Shown here: one piece after another, positions 32,257 through 45,563 of the stretch
Layout of the letters: every line of letters starts with the position of its first letter
How positions within the stretch are numbered: position 1 is the stretch's first letter
DNA from: Hymenoscyphus infarciens
Taxonomy: Eukaryota > Ascomycota > Leotiomycetes > Helotiales > Helotiaceae
Assembly: GCA_001414345.1 (NCBI GenBank)
Contig: LLCB01000280.1
Location: 1 to 64,000, forward strand
Length of the DNA: 64,000 bases
Reading direction: 5' to 3'
Made by a program: the position numbers and the translations under genes
Notes under the pieces: model-generated
The model's database searches: none
Seen by the model: the letters and a program-made list of their open reading frames with translations, nothing else
Told to the model about the DNA's origin: nothing

Positions 32257-33695
32257 TTATTTCTTCCTAACCTGCTTCGAAGTCATCTTCCTAAATGCCT
32301 CCGCACCACCTGCACCAATAGGTCTCGACATCGGATCAATGCCCTTGCTAGGATCAAAGGTACTCTTTGGAGCAATAGTGTAACTGGTATTTGAAGTTTC
32401 CAATCTGGCGCGAGTACTTTTGTTTGGTTGGGCGAGGACACGTTCTCGTTCGATTTCTCGTTGGGACATGCCTGCTCGTTGGGAAGAGGGGGCTTGTGAG
32501 GCTTGAGTTCCTGACGGACGGAGTGCGAGTTGAGCGGCCCTATGATGTGATTAGTGATGGATAGTAAGAGAATGTCTGGGGAAACATACTGGTGATCGAA
32601 CTCTCTGGTGGCCACTTTGCGTTGCTTGAAATCGTCACTTCGTTTCAAGATAGGTCTTGACCAATCTCCCAATAGCCGTTCAGCGGTCCTCTTTACTCCA
32701 ATCTCGGGCTTCTTGCTTTTAGTGTAGAAAAGAACAATTTTGCCTATGCCACTACTCAATAAAGCTTCCTTCTCGATTGGTAGACGGGCAAGTGCTGCGA
32801 AAAGATCTCGTTGTATAGTGTATGCAGGGAGACTTCCATCGGGTAGGGGTTCTAGAAAGTATTTGACAGATTGTAGGAAGTTGGTGTCGGGGTCAACGAT
32901 CGAGTGTTGGACGGTGTTTCGGTTCAGAAGTTGGACTACCTCTGGAAGCATCTTCAGTTTATGGATGGCGGGTTCGTTATTTTCGCGCGCAATATTGTCA
33001 GCCGAGCAAGCTTTTTCCATCTTGACTTTAAGCTCTGCGATCTCCTCATCGAATGCCTCTTCAAGATCCTAAAGTGCCTTAGTATAAAAACCAAACCAGA
33101 TATGATCTTAACATACCACTTCATCCTTCTTGCGTCTCCTCTTATTTGGATTCTTCAGTGCCATATCCATCTGCTTGTCCAAAGCCCTCCGCCGTCTCTC
33201 ATCCGGTGTCAAATTTGCTTCATTTTCAGGTGATGGTGCCTTCTTTTCCCGTGCAGGTCCATCTCCCCTCTTCCTCTCACCATCAGGTCTCGGCTTCCGA
33301 ACTCTCTTGCCTTCCATGCGCTCTCCATCTGGGTCTTCGTCCTCATCACGGCGTCTCTTCTTCTTGTCGCGTTTGCCCTCTTTCGATTTCTTGCCATCCT
33401 TATCGCTTCTCTGTCGCTTGCTTGCCTTTAATGTGCCAACAGCGTATTCATCTAGTTCCATCGGTTTCTCGTCTAGGGCGACATTCTTGGGATCGAAGTC
33501 CTCAAACTCTCTTTCGTCGACTTCAGAAAGATCTGATGCGAGGGAGTCGTTGTCATCGTTGTCGTTCATGTCCACATCGTCGTCCGCTGCTGGTGCTGCT
33601 TCGGGTACCTCTGAGCCTACTCTGCTTGCATCTGCGGAGCCATTTGCAGCTTCTGGAACTGGCGAGGCGGCCCTCGAGTTGTCTGAGTCGGACAT
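32257..33695 (-). CDS. IWS1: Transcription elongation factor IWS1 (Spn1)
   Basis: Three exons on the minus strand (33695-33117, 33068-32590, 32539-32257) give 446 residues. The start at MSDSDNSRAASP is preferred over an upstream in-frame Met because it opens the acidic N terminus typical of the family. Residues 1-190 are acidic and then lysine/arginine-rich, hence disordered. The conserved core (about 195-350) matches the TFIIS N-terminal-like domain of IWS1: FLEPLPDGSLPAYTIQRDLF, then LARLPI, ERLLGDWSRPILKR, and RPIGAGGAEAFRKM near the C terminus. IWS1 binds Spt6 and RNA polymerase II and acts in elongation, chromatin and mRNA export in the nucleus. The gene lies head-to-head with the Brl1-like gene (390 bp between starts). 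Confidence 0.93.
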
Positions 33696-34085
33696 GTTGG
33701 GCGTTGTAGAAAGAAGATGGAGGTGGAAGGCGGAAGAGAGGTAGGTAGCTTTTGTAGTCTCAGAACAGCGCACGCAATGAAAAGTCGCGCTAGTGAATTG
33801 TCGCAAACTTAAAAGGATTGCCGCACTCCAGAAGAAACGTGTTTGATATTAAATAGTTGTCAAAGAGAAAGTGAGTTGCTCTTGTATAAATTCCAGATGC
33901 AATCGGCGAAAAGGGTCTAGCGTATCATGCCTTAATGTTGAGGCAACGACCGTGAACCATTTGCGCCTGCCCTGCAACCTTGTTTATTTACTTTCCCTGC
34001 ACCTCCAGTTTGCGCCAAACTCAACATCACCATTTGAACATTTGCACCCACTCCCCAACACTCATTGCAAAGCACCATCTCAACA
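33696..34085. promoter_or_regulatory. Bidirectional promoter between IWS1 and the Brl1-like gene
   Basis: Only about 390 bp separate the two divergent start codons of two housekeeping genes, so both promoters share this DNA. No particular binding site is claimed. Confidence 0.5.
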
Positions 34086-35494
34086 ATGTTCAACAATCTC
34101 AACTCGCAAAGACGAACACATGAAAGCCCCATGGATTGGGAATGGCAAAACCAAGCACCAGTTGACCCAAACAGCCCCTTCCCCCAATACAAGCCCCAAC
34201 AAGGCCAACCAAAACGTAAATTCACCCCATCATCCCCCAATCCTTAAAGACACTCCGCTAACATGGAAATAGCAAATTTTGAATCCGCAAAATCCACAAG
34301 ATCTTTCATGACCACACCCGCCAAAACCGCCCCCCCATTCCGAAATCCCTCCTTCACAACCCCAAGAAAACCCTTCGATCCAGAACTATACTCAGAAGTC
34401 TCGGGCGCCGAATCCTCACCCGCAGACACCATCGGCGGAGACGACACACCTGAACCCGATATCCAAAAGATTAGCGCGGGCATGGCGGTCTTACAGAGTC
34501 CATCGCATAAAGCGCCCTTATTTGGCAGATATGGAACTGGATTTCTAGGAAGTAGTCCTGGACGAGGCGAGCGACGTCAGGGAAAAATCAGCACGGCACT
34601 TACACACAAATTGAAGAAACGCAAGAGGGTTAAGCAAGACGTGAAGATGTATGGAGGGTTATCAGACTCCGAGTCTGAATCAGGCGAATCGAGACCTACG
34701 AGTAAGAAAGGTGGCAAGGACAAGGAGAAGAAGGAACATTGGTTCGCATCTTTCATGTCGGGCATCGAATCGAGACCTGGCTTACCTTATACGCTTTCGG
34801 AATACATACAAGTCGGCTTCAACTTGTTTTTCTTATTCGTCACTGTTTTCGGGATCTACACTTTCTGGTCGGCCGTCAAGGAGGATATCACGAATGCGTC
34901 AAATGTGGAGATTTCAATTGCGCAGGAGACGATTGCTCAATGTGCGAGGGATTACGTGAATAATAAATGCGGCCCTGGTCATATGGTGGAAGCTCTTCGG
35001 ACGGTGTGCGCAGATTGGGATGTTTGTATGCGACGCGATGCAAATGCTGTTGGGAGAGCGAGAGTCAGCGCGCATACATTCGCTCAGATCGTGAATAGTT
35101 TCGTGGAGCCGATCAGTTACAAGACGATGGTATGTTCATCCCCCCCTCCTCATCCCTAATGTATCAACAAAAAACTAATTAAACTTTCTAGATCTTCGTA
35201 GTTCTAACAGTAATGGGTGTCCTCCTAGCCAACAACCTCGCCTTCTCATCCTTCCGATCAAAACTCGCAAATCCAAATGTCCCCCAAACGTATTTCCCTC
35301 CGCCACCACAAAACACATATAATTGGGGTCAACCACCTCAAACACCACAACAGCATAATCAGTGGGCTGTTGATTACGAGCCGGTGGGAAGCGTTAAGCA
35401 GATTATGCCTAGTTTTACACCTGGACAGAGGAGTCCTAGCAAGGGCCAACGGAGTCCTAGTCGGGGGAGACGGAGCCCAAGTAAAGGATATTGA
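34086..35494 (+). CDS. Brl1/Brr6-like nuclear envelope protein
   Basis: Three exons (34086-34215, 34273-35129, 35192-35494) give 429 residues. The first intron is 57 bp with a CTAAC branch point, and splicing is required because the unspliced frame stops at 34247. The N terminus has MDWEWQNQAPVDP, typical of the fungal family, followed by a long disordered region. The conserved Brl1/Brr6 domain (PF10104) spans about residues 225-350: a transmembrane segment (LFFLFVTVFGIYTFW); a lumenal loop with four cysteines (CARDYVNNKC and VCADWDVCMR) expected to form two disulfides; and a second membrane segment (IFVVLTVMGVLLANN) just after the last intron. The C-terminal tail has repeated SPSKGQR-like units. 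In yeast these proteins act in nuclear pore assembly and membrane fluidity. Fungi often have a single copy, so I do not choose BRL1 or BRR6. Confidence 0.9.
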
Positions 35495-37141
35495 TAGGGA
35501 AGGATAAGGCGGGGTTGGATTCTTGCTTTTGTTATTTGGGAGGGAATGGAGTTTGGAGTGACTGGGGAACGATGGATGGAATGGTGTACAGTACATATCT
35601 GGGTGCATTGTTTGGGTATCGAACATGGAATGGATGGGATTGGTTTATTAGTTGACTTCTTTTCTTGGGACTGGATTTCAGATGTCTTCTTTCTTCAAAT
35701 CTTGTGGATGGTGTGACAGGAACTTTCTACGATTGGGTAACTTGGTGAACAGTGACAGTGACTTGAACCCCCACATATTGAAATTCCAAGAGAAGGAAGG
35801 ATAGTGAATCTGAAATTCAATGAACCATTCTTACTGTTGAAAACACCAGTTGTAGAAAGTGAATTATCTTTTGCTAGGTTACTATGACATCATCGAGGTT
35901 GAGGGAAAAACCAAGGAACACCAATTTTTTTTTTTTGAAAATAAAAAAATCATTGGAGATCTAAGAATATGCTTAGTGAGTGCCAGGTAAACCAAATGAG
36001 GAGTGGGTAAGCTGGTGGGTGACGGGTAAGCTAGTAAGTAACCAGTAAGCTATTCTTGCGAGAGTAAGCGATCGATTTACAAGTAATTCGATCACGCGAA
36101 AAAAAAAAAAAAAGTAGAGAGATGGAGCAGTTTTCATTTCACAAGTTAATAAATGCTACAAAGTAAAGTAATAACTCCACCGGAACCAGAACCAGAACCA
36201 GAACCAGGACCCTTTTTTTCAGTATCCTATTAAAGGCCAGAAGGATTCAGTTATCATCAAAATAGTCTCTAATAACAAAAAGTTCAAACTATCATCCCAG
36301 ACAAACAAAGAACCAGCAACCCACGCTCGCCATTCTCCTCCCGTATCTTAGACAAGCGTTACTGTACGAATTGTCCGAGAATACGTGAGGTAATAAAATA
36401 AGGGAGTACTAGCTGCGCTCCTTTAGTGAATTTTCATCGAAGGAGCGCAGAGAATCGTAAAACAAACGACAAAGAACAGAGATTAAAGGACAAGTCCTAG
36501 AGTAACAACCGATCTACAAGATCCAAAGAAGAATCGAGATGGAGCAGCCCCAAATGTACTCATACCCCATTTCAACTTACCAAAACCAAACTGCACCAAA
36601 TTATCTCCTAATACAACACAAACGACGGAGAGGTGGGGGAAAAGCCAACGATCTATTCATTAAACCCCTACTCCGCCCGTCAACCAAGTCCCCCAAACAT
36701 TCATAATAATAAAAAATATGTGCGTGCAGCGAAACGGTATCGCAAAAGAGGAAAAAATAAGATCATTCATAATCATTATCAACTCTTTCTTTTTTTGCTT
36801 GCCTCTCGATAATTCCATTGATCCGCTGTGGTGTATGTCATAAAAGAAGCTCTCATCTTCCTGTACTGGGGGACAAGAGGGAGAGTGTTGCGCTGGTTCA
36901 TACTCTCTCAAAAAAGACACCACCATTCATCCCAATGTCCATATGCCCATTTACCTCCATCCATCCATCCGTCATTCATTCAATGTCCCACATTGTCCCA
37001 TCGCCTAAGGTCCAAGTAGAACACCAACCAACCAACCCATTCAAAGGAACACGAGAAGAATTCCACCCAGATCTGATAATCCCCACCCACCACCATCTAT
37101 CAACAAACCCCTTTCCGCATACACCAATCCCTCTTCCCCAT
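35495..37141. other. Intergenic region between convergent BRL1-like and SRPK genes
   Basis: About 1.6 kb with no gene, containing two 3' UTRs. Seen: a poly-T run near 35925 and a poly-A run near 36100 bracketing degenerate GTAAGCT repeats; a GAACCA hexamer repeat at about 36183-36206; and the 11-bp hairpin at 36413-36450. Confidence 0.45.
36413..36450. other. Perfect 11-bp-stem hairpin
   Basis: CTGCGCTCCTT at 36413-36423 pairs perfectly with AAGGAGCGCAG at 36440-36450 across a 16-nt loop. It lies in the convergent intergenic region, so it could be an RNA structure in a long 3' UTR or the remains of a small inverted-repeat element. Confidence 0.5.
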
Positions 37142-39467
<2,326 letters not shown>

Positions 39468-42132
39468 TGTAAGGGGGGGGAAGAGCGGAAGGCCTGGTGT
39501 TTTGCGATACTTTTTCGAGGTGACAGGTCTGTGATGACGCGCTTGAGATGCGCTGCGATGCTAGGAGGGTGAGTGGGGGATGTCTTGTTTCGTAAGGTAT
39601 CGGCTTTTCTCGCGGCTTGGTGGGCAGTGTTTGGTGACTCTGGTCGAGTCTCTTCCGCAGCGATCGGGATGGAAATGCAGCTATTCGCAGATGTGCGATG
39701 GTGGTAGTAAATGCGGCAGTGGCAGAGCAGTTGGCAGAACCGGCGAGGCTATGGATGGTAGAATGATAATGGGTTGATGATGGGGGAGTAGAGATCGTAA
39801 TCGTAGTCCTAAGCAACAAGCGCAATGGATATCGGTTGCTGCTGCTACCTTGTGCTTGTCAGATACTCGTAGCACGGGCGTAATTCGTCGCAGAAAAGCT
39901 GGCAGTAGGGGCAGTAGGGGCAGTAGGGGCAGTAGCTACTTAGATGGGGAAGGGGGGCCGCTTGCTTCCGTCAGAAGTTCAGAACACACGGTGAAGGAGG
40001 GGTGAGGGGTTCTCTTCTCTGAAGGGATTGTCCCTCTCTCATCCTCGTTTTGGGGAACGTGCGAAGCGCTTCTGATGTTGCTCTAGCCGCCGACACCTTC
40101 ATTTATTTCTTACAAATTTCCGACTCGGTCATTTCTCTTCATCCAGCGGCTGGCTATTATCATTACATACGGCACAAAAAGGATACTTGTGTACCTAACA
40201 TTCTAGCCGAATTCCGCGTCTACATTGACTAAAGGAAATTATACAGGGTTGAAACAGGTCTGGAAGAAGAAGCCCAGAGAGGTCCGATCCGTCTACAACG
40301 GCACCTACGGGAAGGATTTGACCTGTTTAGTTAGTAAAGAAGCTTGCGTTATCATCGAGGTCTCCTATGTGATAGCTTCCTCAATAAAAGCGGCAGTCGA
40401 GGTAAATCTTCTTGCCACGACTTTCCAGGAGAATAGAAACAATAATGATTTAAACTGCGTCATATGTCTATTTACAAATTCTCTTAAAGTTTGAGGGTTA
40501 CTGCGCTAATTTTTGCTGCTTTTAGATCTCCGCAGGAATCCCCTCGTGAACCAATGATCACCCCTCATTTGCCAGGATCTCGAGGCCAAAGCAAATCCCT
40601 CAACATCCTTTACTTCACTTGTATGTGTATTGAAGCAGTAGTCTGGTGCAAACAGTGAATTAATATTGCCTGTTGTAACATGCCATACCTTGTCCTAGAC
40701 TTTGATAGTCAGGGGTAGCCCGGGAGGGGGGTAATTGGGGCCGAGAGCAGGGACACAACATTGACGATCGAGTTTCAACGTACCAACCAACTTGGAATAC
40801 TTATTGAATTCCCTGCCTCTTCTTTCTTTCTCTGTGTTATTTCTGATCAAAATTCCCTTAAATATTATAGACAAATAAAGGACTTAACCTTCTCTCTTTC
40901 CAAGAGCTGAAGTATTTGTCCAGCTAGTCGCAAGTTATTAGGATATTTATCTCAACTGTCAAGTCATCGCGGAAGTACAAACGGTGATTCTATATCTAAG
41001 AGAAGCTAAGACGTTCAAGAAACACGCAATATTCAGACAGGCACTTAAATTTCAGTAAAGCTCTATAATAGCGAAGTTGACTCTAAATTTAGGCGAATAT
41101 CTAATATTTACAAAGAGAACTATATTCAAGTATTATATAACTCTAAGAGAAGATGAAAAGTTGATAAAGAGCAATAATATTAGAAAGAGGGATCTAAATT
41201 TAGACAAAGAGATACTCTTCAAAAGTGGTGCTAAAGTCTAACATTATAAGCTATCAAGCTGAATTAAGTAGTAAAAAGAAACTCATCATATTTGGGAAAT
41301 AACAGAGTCTATTCAATAGAGATTTCAAATCCAGAAAGGGTTTAAGAAGCTCTCTTTTACTAATCAAATCAAAGAAAAGAAATAATTTTACTACTATCTA
41401 TGCTCTGATTTCTTATATATTTTATAGATAAACCCGTTAATAGAAACTCAAATAACTAAGATAATCGATTGTTTTGAAGTAATTGTAGTTAACGAATAAT
41501 AGTATGAAAAAAATTCAAGTATAGGAAACATCAAAGACGCTATTATTCTTGTAAAAATAACGGAGTAATATTATTTATTTAAAGAAAGGGGTAACTGTAA
41601 TGAAAGAAACTAAGTATAAACAGTTCCCCAGCTTGTCTCAACCTAGAAAACCTAATGACTACAACGATACAAAATTCACCGAACCCACTGTTTATAATAA
41701 CACAAGCTCCAAAACGTCATCCCACATTCACTTTCATGCCCCCACAATCACGCAGTGAATAACAACCCAGGGTACCACTAAGACACTTACTCACAGAAAA
41801 CCCTGTATAACTTACCATCTATTCAACAACCTTAGAAGTATTTCTGTTTAGAAACGCTTCGTAGCAGAGACATTGCCCATCCAGGTTTGCTGAGTGAAGT
41901 ATCCTGTTTTGAGACTGTTCTATTGGATAAGTCACTGTTTTGATAGACATATCAGAAACCTCCAGTTCACCAATAGCCCGCCCAAAACCCTGATCTGAAA
42001 TTGACCTGGCAACCAGGCAACCACGTCTTATATTCAAAATCATCCATACCATTGTCACGTCTCATCCAAAACCTCCATCTCAACCTTTTCAACCTCCTCT
42101 TCCTGTCTCGACACCACCCCAAACCCATCACC
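39468..42132. other. Intergenic region with an AT-rich block
   Basis: 2.7 kb without a recognisable gene. The part near 39468-40000 is GC-rich and includes the SRPK promoter and a 10-bp tandem repeat (39901-39944). From about 40850 to 41620 the DNA is AT-rich with no open frames, like the RIP-type blocks elsewhere. A small open frame at 40225-40494 has no family resemblance. Confidence 0.45.
39901..39944. repeat. 10-bp tandem repeat
   Basis: GGCAGTAGGG repeated about 4.4 times without variation, upstream of the SRPK gene. Confidence 0.85.
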
Positions 42133-43692
42133 ATGACACCCCCAGAAAACAGTCTCGAACCTCTCGCCCGCTGGGTAGGAGAAAAGATAATCTCCTTCGT
42201 CTCCCCCTCAGGAAAAAAGGTCAAAGAAAAAGCGGAGAAGAGAGAATCAACACCCTCCCCCCCATCAAGTCCCGAATCACATCTCCGACAACCACCTCCA
42301 AATACCCAACGACCGGTACCGAACCGAAAACTATCCCGCCAATCCCCATTCGTCCCGAAATCCGCGCTGCGAGAAGCTGCAGAGGTATTCGAACCCCATC
42401 GCCAGAGCAGAAAGAACCGAGAACGCGAGCAGATGACACCGATATCTCAGCCAGCGCCCCAACGTCTTCAAGAACAACGTGCTCCTGATATCGATAGGTT
42501 GATCGATAAACACATTGATCTCTTCCCAGATGAGTTCCCCGTTCTGGAAAACACGAAGACAGAGTTAAGTTTCAGTGTACAAGAGAAAGCAGGGCAGGCG
42601 ATACAAGATGCGATGACAGCCTCACAATTCCTCCCCCTTTCTCGCTTAGCCGCACCCAAGAACCGCCAAAACACAGGATCTGAACTCCGTCAACGAGACA
42701 AGATCGCAAAAGAACGGGAGACACGAGAGGGGCGTGAGACTCAGGACGAGGAATGGATTCATCTCAAGCCTCCAACTCCGATCCCCATCCCACCTCGTAT
42801 CCTCCCTCGGAACCCACGACCGCCTCAAGCCCGTCTTCAAAGCCACGAGAAAGAGCTGGACCAGTTGTTGGGACACATGCACAATCTCAAACTCGAGAAC
42901 AAGAAGGATGCTCGTCGACGCGTGAAGGAAGAAAAGGAGTTACAGAAAGCAGCGATTGATAATGAGGAGAATGATTCCGCAGGGGATATGTTCCGTCCCT
43001 CGTTACCTGAGGAGCTGGCGAGACCACCACCACGTCTAAACATCAACGGCAACACCTCGCAATCACTGCCTTCCTCGGGACCACCAAAGAAAAACAGAGA
43101 AGTCTCGCGAGGCCGTCCACGGCATCGACGGGATGGAGCTAGCTCGGGCGAAGAGGTGCTGGGTGGAATCCTAGAGACGTTGAATCCATATCTTCAACCA
43201 CTCGAAGCAGACAAGAAGCGACAAAGCGATCACCCACACGGCACAGCTACGGATGGAAAAGCAAAGGAGGAGGGAAAGGGCACGAAGAGCAAACGCAAAC
43301 GCACACCACCAGCTCTACAACCCCACGGCCACCGTCCCAAGGATGAAAACGGCATGATCCCATTGATGGAAGGTCAAGTCATCGTTTCGAGGAAGTTGGG
43401 GGAGGGAGGAAAAGTAAAAGCTGCTCCTGTGCGATCGCCCAGGACATACACACCAAGACCCGTCTCATCAACATACCCCGAAAAAGACAACCTCGTTTTC
43501 GCATTGAATACCAAGGAGAAGAAGGCAGACTCAGTCCCAAATTCCTACAAAGAAAATGAGGTTCCCCAGGAATCCGAGGACGATGAGAAAAAGCTTCCCT
43601 GGACATCTCAAGGTCGTTTGGAAAGAATGCGTAGATTGGGTCCGCTGCCTGGTTATGCAAGTGAGTCTGAGGAGGAAGGATTGCCATTTTGA
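42133..43692 (+). CDS. Uncharacterised disordered protein, 519 residues
   Basis: Single exon. The start is the ATG in the context CACCATGAC. The protein is rich in Pro, Lys, Arg, Glu and Ser, and nearly all of it is predicted disordered from composition. Short helical or coiled segments may exist around the LQSHEKELDQLLGHMHNLK stretch (about residues 235-270). The ends are distinctive: an N terminus with PLARWVGEKIISFVSPSGKK, which could form an amphipathic helix, and a C terminus with TSQGRLERMRRLGPLPGY followed by an acidic tail. These conserved-looking patches, and the clean frame over 1.5 kb, support a real gene. I do not recognise the family. It converges with lunapark with only 111 bp between stop codons. 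Confidence 0.75.
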   Translation: MTPPENSLEPLARWVGEKIISFVSPSGKKVKEKAEKRESTPSPPSSPESHLRQPPPNTQRPVPNRKLSRQSPFVPKSALREAAEVFEPHRQSRKNREREQMTPISQPAPQRLQEQRAPDIDRLIDKHIDLFPDEFPVLENTKTELSFSVQEKAGQAIQDAMTASQFLPLSRLAAPKNRQNTGSELRQRDKIAKERETREGRETQDEEWIHLKPPTPIPIPPRILPRNPRPPQARLQSHEKELDQLLGHMHNLKLENKKDARRRVKEEKELQKAAIDNEENDSAGDMFRPSLPEELARPPPRLNINGNTSQSLPSSGPPKKNREVSRGRPRHRRDGASSGEEVLGGILETLNPYLQPLEADKKRQSDHPHGTATDGKAKEEGKGTKSKRKRTPPALQPHGHRPKDENGMIPLMEGQVIVSRKLGEGGKVKAAPVRSPRTYTPRPVSSTYPEKDNLVFALNTKEKKADSVPNSYKENEVPQESEDDEKKLPWTSQGRLERMRRLGPLPGYASESEEEGLPF

Positions 43693-43803
43693 CTCAACAC
43701 ACCCATCCACCAAATACACAATACATGAAAAGCGAAAAGAAGAAAGGGAAGAGATGGGGGGGATATTACTATTTCCTATTTCCTACTCGGGTAATGGATG
43801 AGG

Positions 43804-45080
43804 CTAGGCCTTCTTCTTGCCAGACTTTGGACGTCCCCTTCTGGCTTTTACTTCCACTACATCCTCCGTGGATTCAGTTTCCATGACTTCTTCCTCGCCA
43901 TTCTCCTTGTCCGATCGGGCCTCATTCTCATCCGATGGACCAGCATCTGAGCCTCCCGCGATGTCCTCATTATTCTCGGACTCAGGCCTCTCTTCCTGCT
44001 CGATCCTTTCCTTTATTTCTTGCACCACCTTTCTCCCCTCATCCTCCTCCCCATTCCATCCCCCACAACCGAAACATCTCCATCTCCCCAATTCCCCAGG
44101 GCTCTTTGTCCCAGGAGGCGCTTGTCCATTTACTAGTCGGCAGTTTTGGCAGATCAACGCGATTCGATTCTTAGGAGACGTCTCGTCGTCGCCCATGAGG
44201 AGGTCGAGGACTCGATCGTACCAGTTTCCTCCCGTGTTTATTTCATTGCCATGTGCGTATTGTGGGGGAGCGGAAAAGGCGTTGGATGCAAATTCCGCAT
44301 GACCCGCTGGTGAGGGCGCATTTTGAGGGAGACGTAAAACTTCTTGCTGGTTATTGAAGGGAATAGGATTTGGGGTCGATGGTTGTTGGATAGGGGTTGG
44401 GATTTGGTTCTGTCCTGGGCGGGGAATATTGGCTGTTAGTGGTGGGGGACCTGTTCCCGTTCTTTGGAGTTGGGACTTTGTTGGTTTGGAAGTTTTTGTA
44501 GATGATGGGGCTTTCGCTTTCTTTGGTTTTGGAGCGGGTGTTGCGCCGCCGTATTTCTCTAGGAGTTCTTGTGTGGAGTTGTATTTTGTAGCTGCCTTTA
44601 GCTTATCGATTGTTTTGGTGCGCTCGGCTTGTTGGTCTTCGAGGCGTTGGGTGACGGTGTCGATTCTATAGGTGTAGTAGACATTTATGGCCTGTCTGAT
44701 AATGTATATGCTGTGAAGAATTAGAGATTGGTCTTGATGTTCTGTGGAGAGGCAACTTGCATCAAAGGACTTGCGGAAACCCCGGTGTATTCCACTGCTG
44801 TCCAGTTCTTCCATCCGACCACGAGCACCAAAACCACGGCGCAAAGAAGATATGCGAAGATTGCGTAGAGGGTCCATAATGCTTTGAGTCGTCGACCTCG
44901 TTGTCGAAGGGAATCGAGTTGGGATTGCGACTTTGTGATTTTGTCGGCCAGTGACGACAGGGCCTTTTCAAACGAGGCTGGAGAATTCGCATCGCCCTGC
45001 ACATACATATTGGGGTCAGTAGAAGCTGGGGGGGGGCAGGTGTTCAGTGGACTTGCCTTCCAGGGCCATAAGGAGACCAT
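43804..45080 (-). CDS. LNP1: Lunapark, ER three-way junction protein
   Basis: Three exons on the minus strand (45080-45057, 44996-44761, 44710-43804) give 388 residues. The N terminus MVSLWPWKGDANSPASFEKAL is the family signature and spans the first intron. Two membrane segments follow (LWTLYAIFAYLLCAVVLVLVV and the PLIIYIIRQAINVYY region), then a coiled coil and a Pro-rich linker. The C-terminal zinc ribbon has CQNC and CFGC pairs (about residues 280-310). The tail is acidic. Lunapark stabilises tubular ER junctions. Both introns use GC donors (GCAAGT at 45056-45051 and 44760-44755) with normal AG acceptors, because no GT site keeps the conserved reading. Divergent from the golgin gene. Confidence 0.92.
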
Positions 45081-45563
45081 CGTGAGTGAAGCTATCCAGA
45101 AGCTCGAGTATCAGCATATCATGCTGTCGCAGTGACCGAGGTTGAGGTTGCGATAATATGTCTTGCTCAGCTCCCGTCAGAGAGAGATGACTCGCGTGGC
45201 ATTTTGTGTTCAGAGCTGTCAGAGCTCCCAGCCCAGACCTTCCAAGAAGCACCAAGAAGCAACCTGGAAGGCAATACGGAGTACCTACCTGTACCCTGTA
45301 GTCCCTGAATGAATCCACTGAATCCTCTGAATCCACTGTGGCACAGACCCGACAGCGCCACCAAAAAGAAGAGTGTCAGGACTCAGGCTCACTGCTGCGG
45401 GCTGCGCTTTGAATGTTGACAGGTGTAGGCTTTGCCCAGTGATTCATGTCTTGATGCCGCAACTGTCGCAACTATGATATTCAATTATTAATTGACTTTT
45501 TGCCTACAAGCTAGTCTAGTGATCTGGTCTTATTGAAACAATTTCCACCGCGACGTGGTCACG
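45081..45563. promoter_or_regulatory. Bidirectional promoter between lunapark and golgin genes
   Basis: Divergent start codons 483 bp apart, both for endomembrane proteins. A few short direct repeats (GAATCCACT, GAATCC) lie near 45305-45340. No known element is assigned. Confidence 0.45.

Noticed and set aside
33130..33744. Long plus-strand open frame opposite IWS1
   Set aside because: It is antisense to the conserved, intron-consistent IWS1 exon and has only biased Ser/Arg composition.
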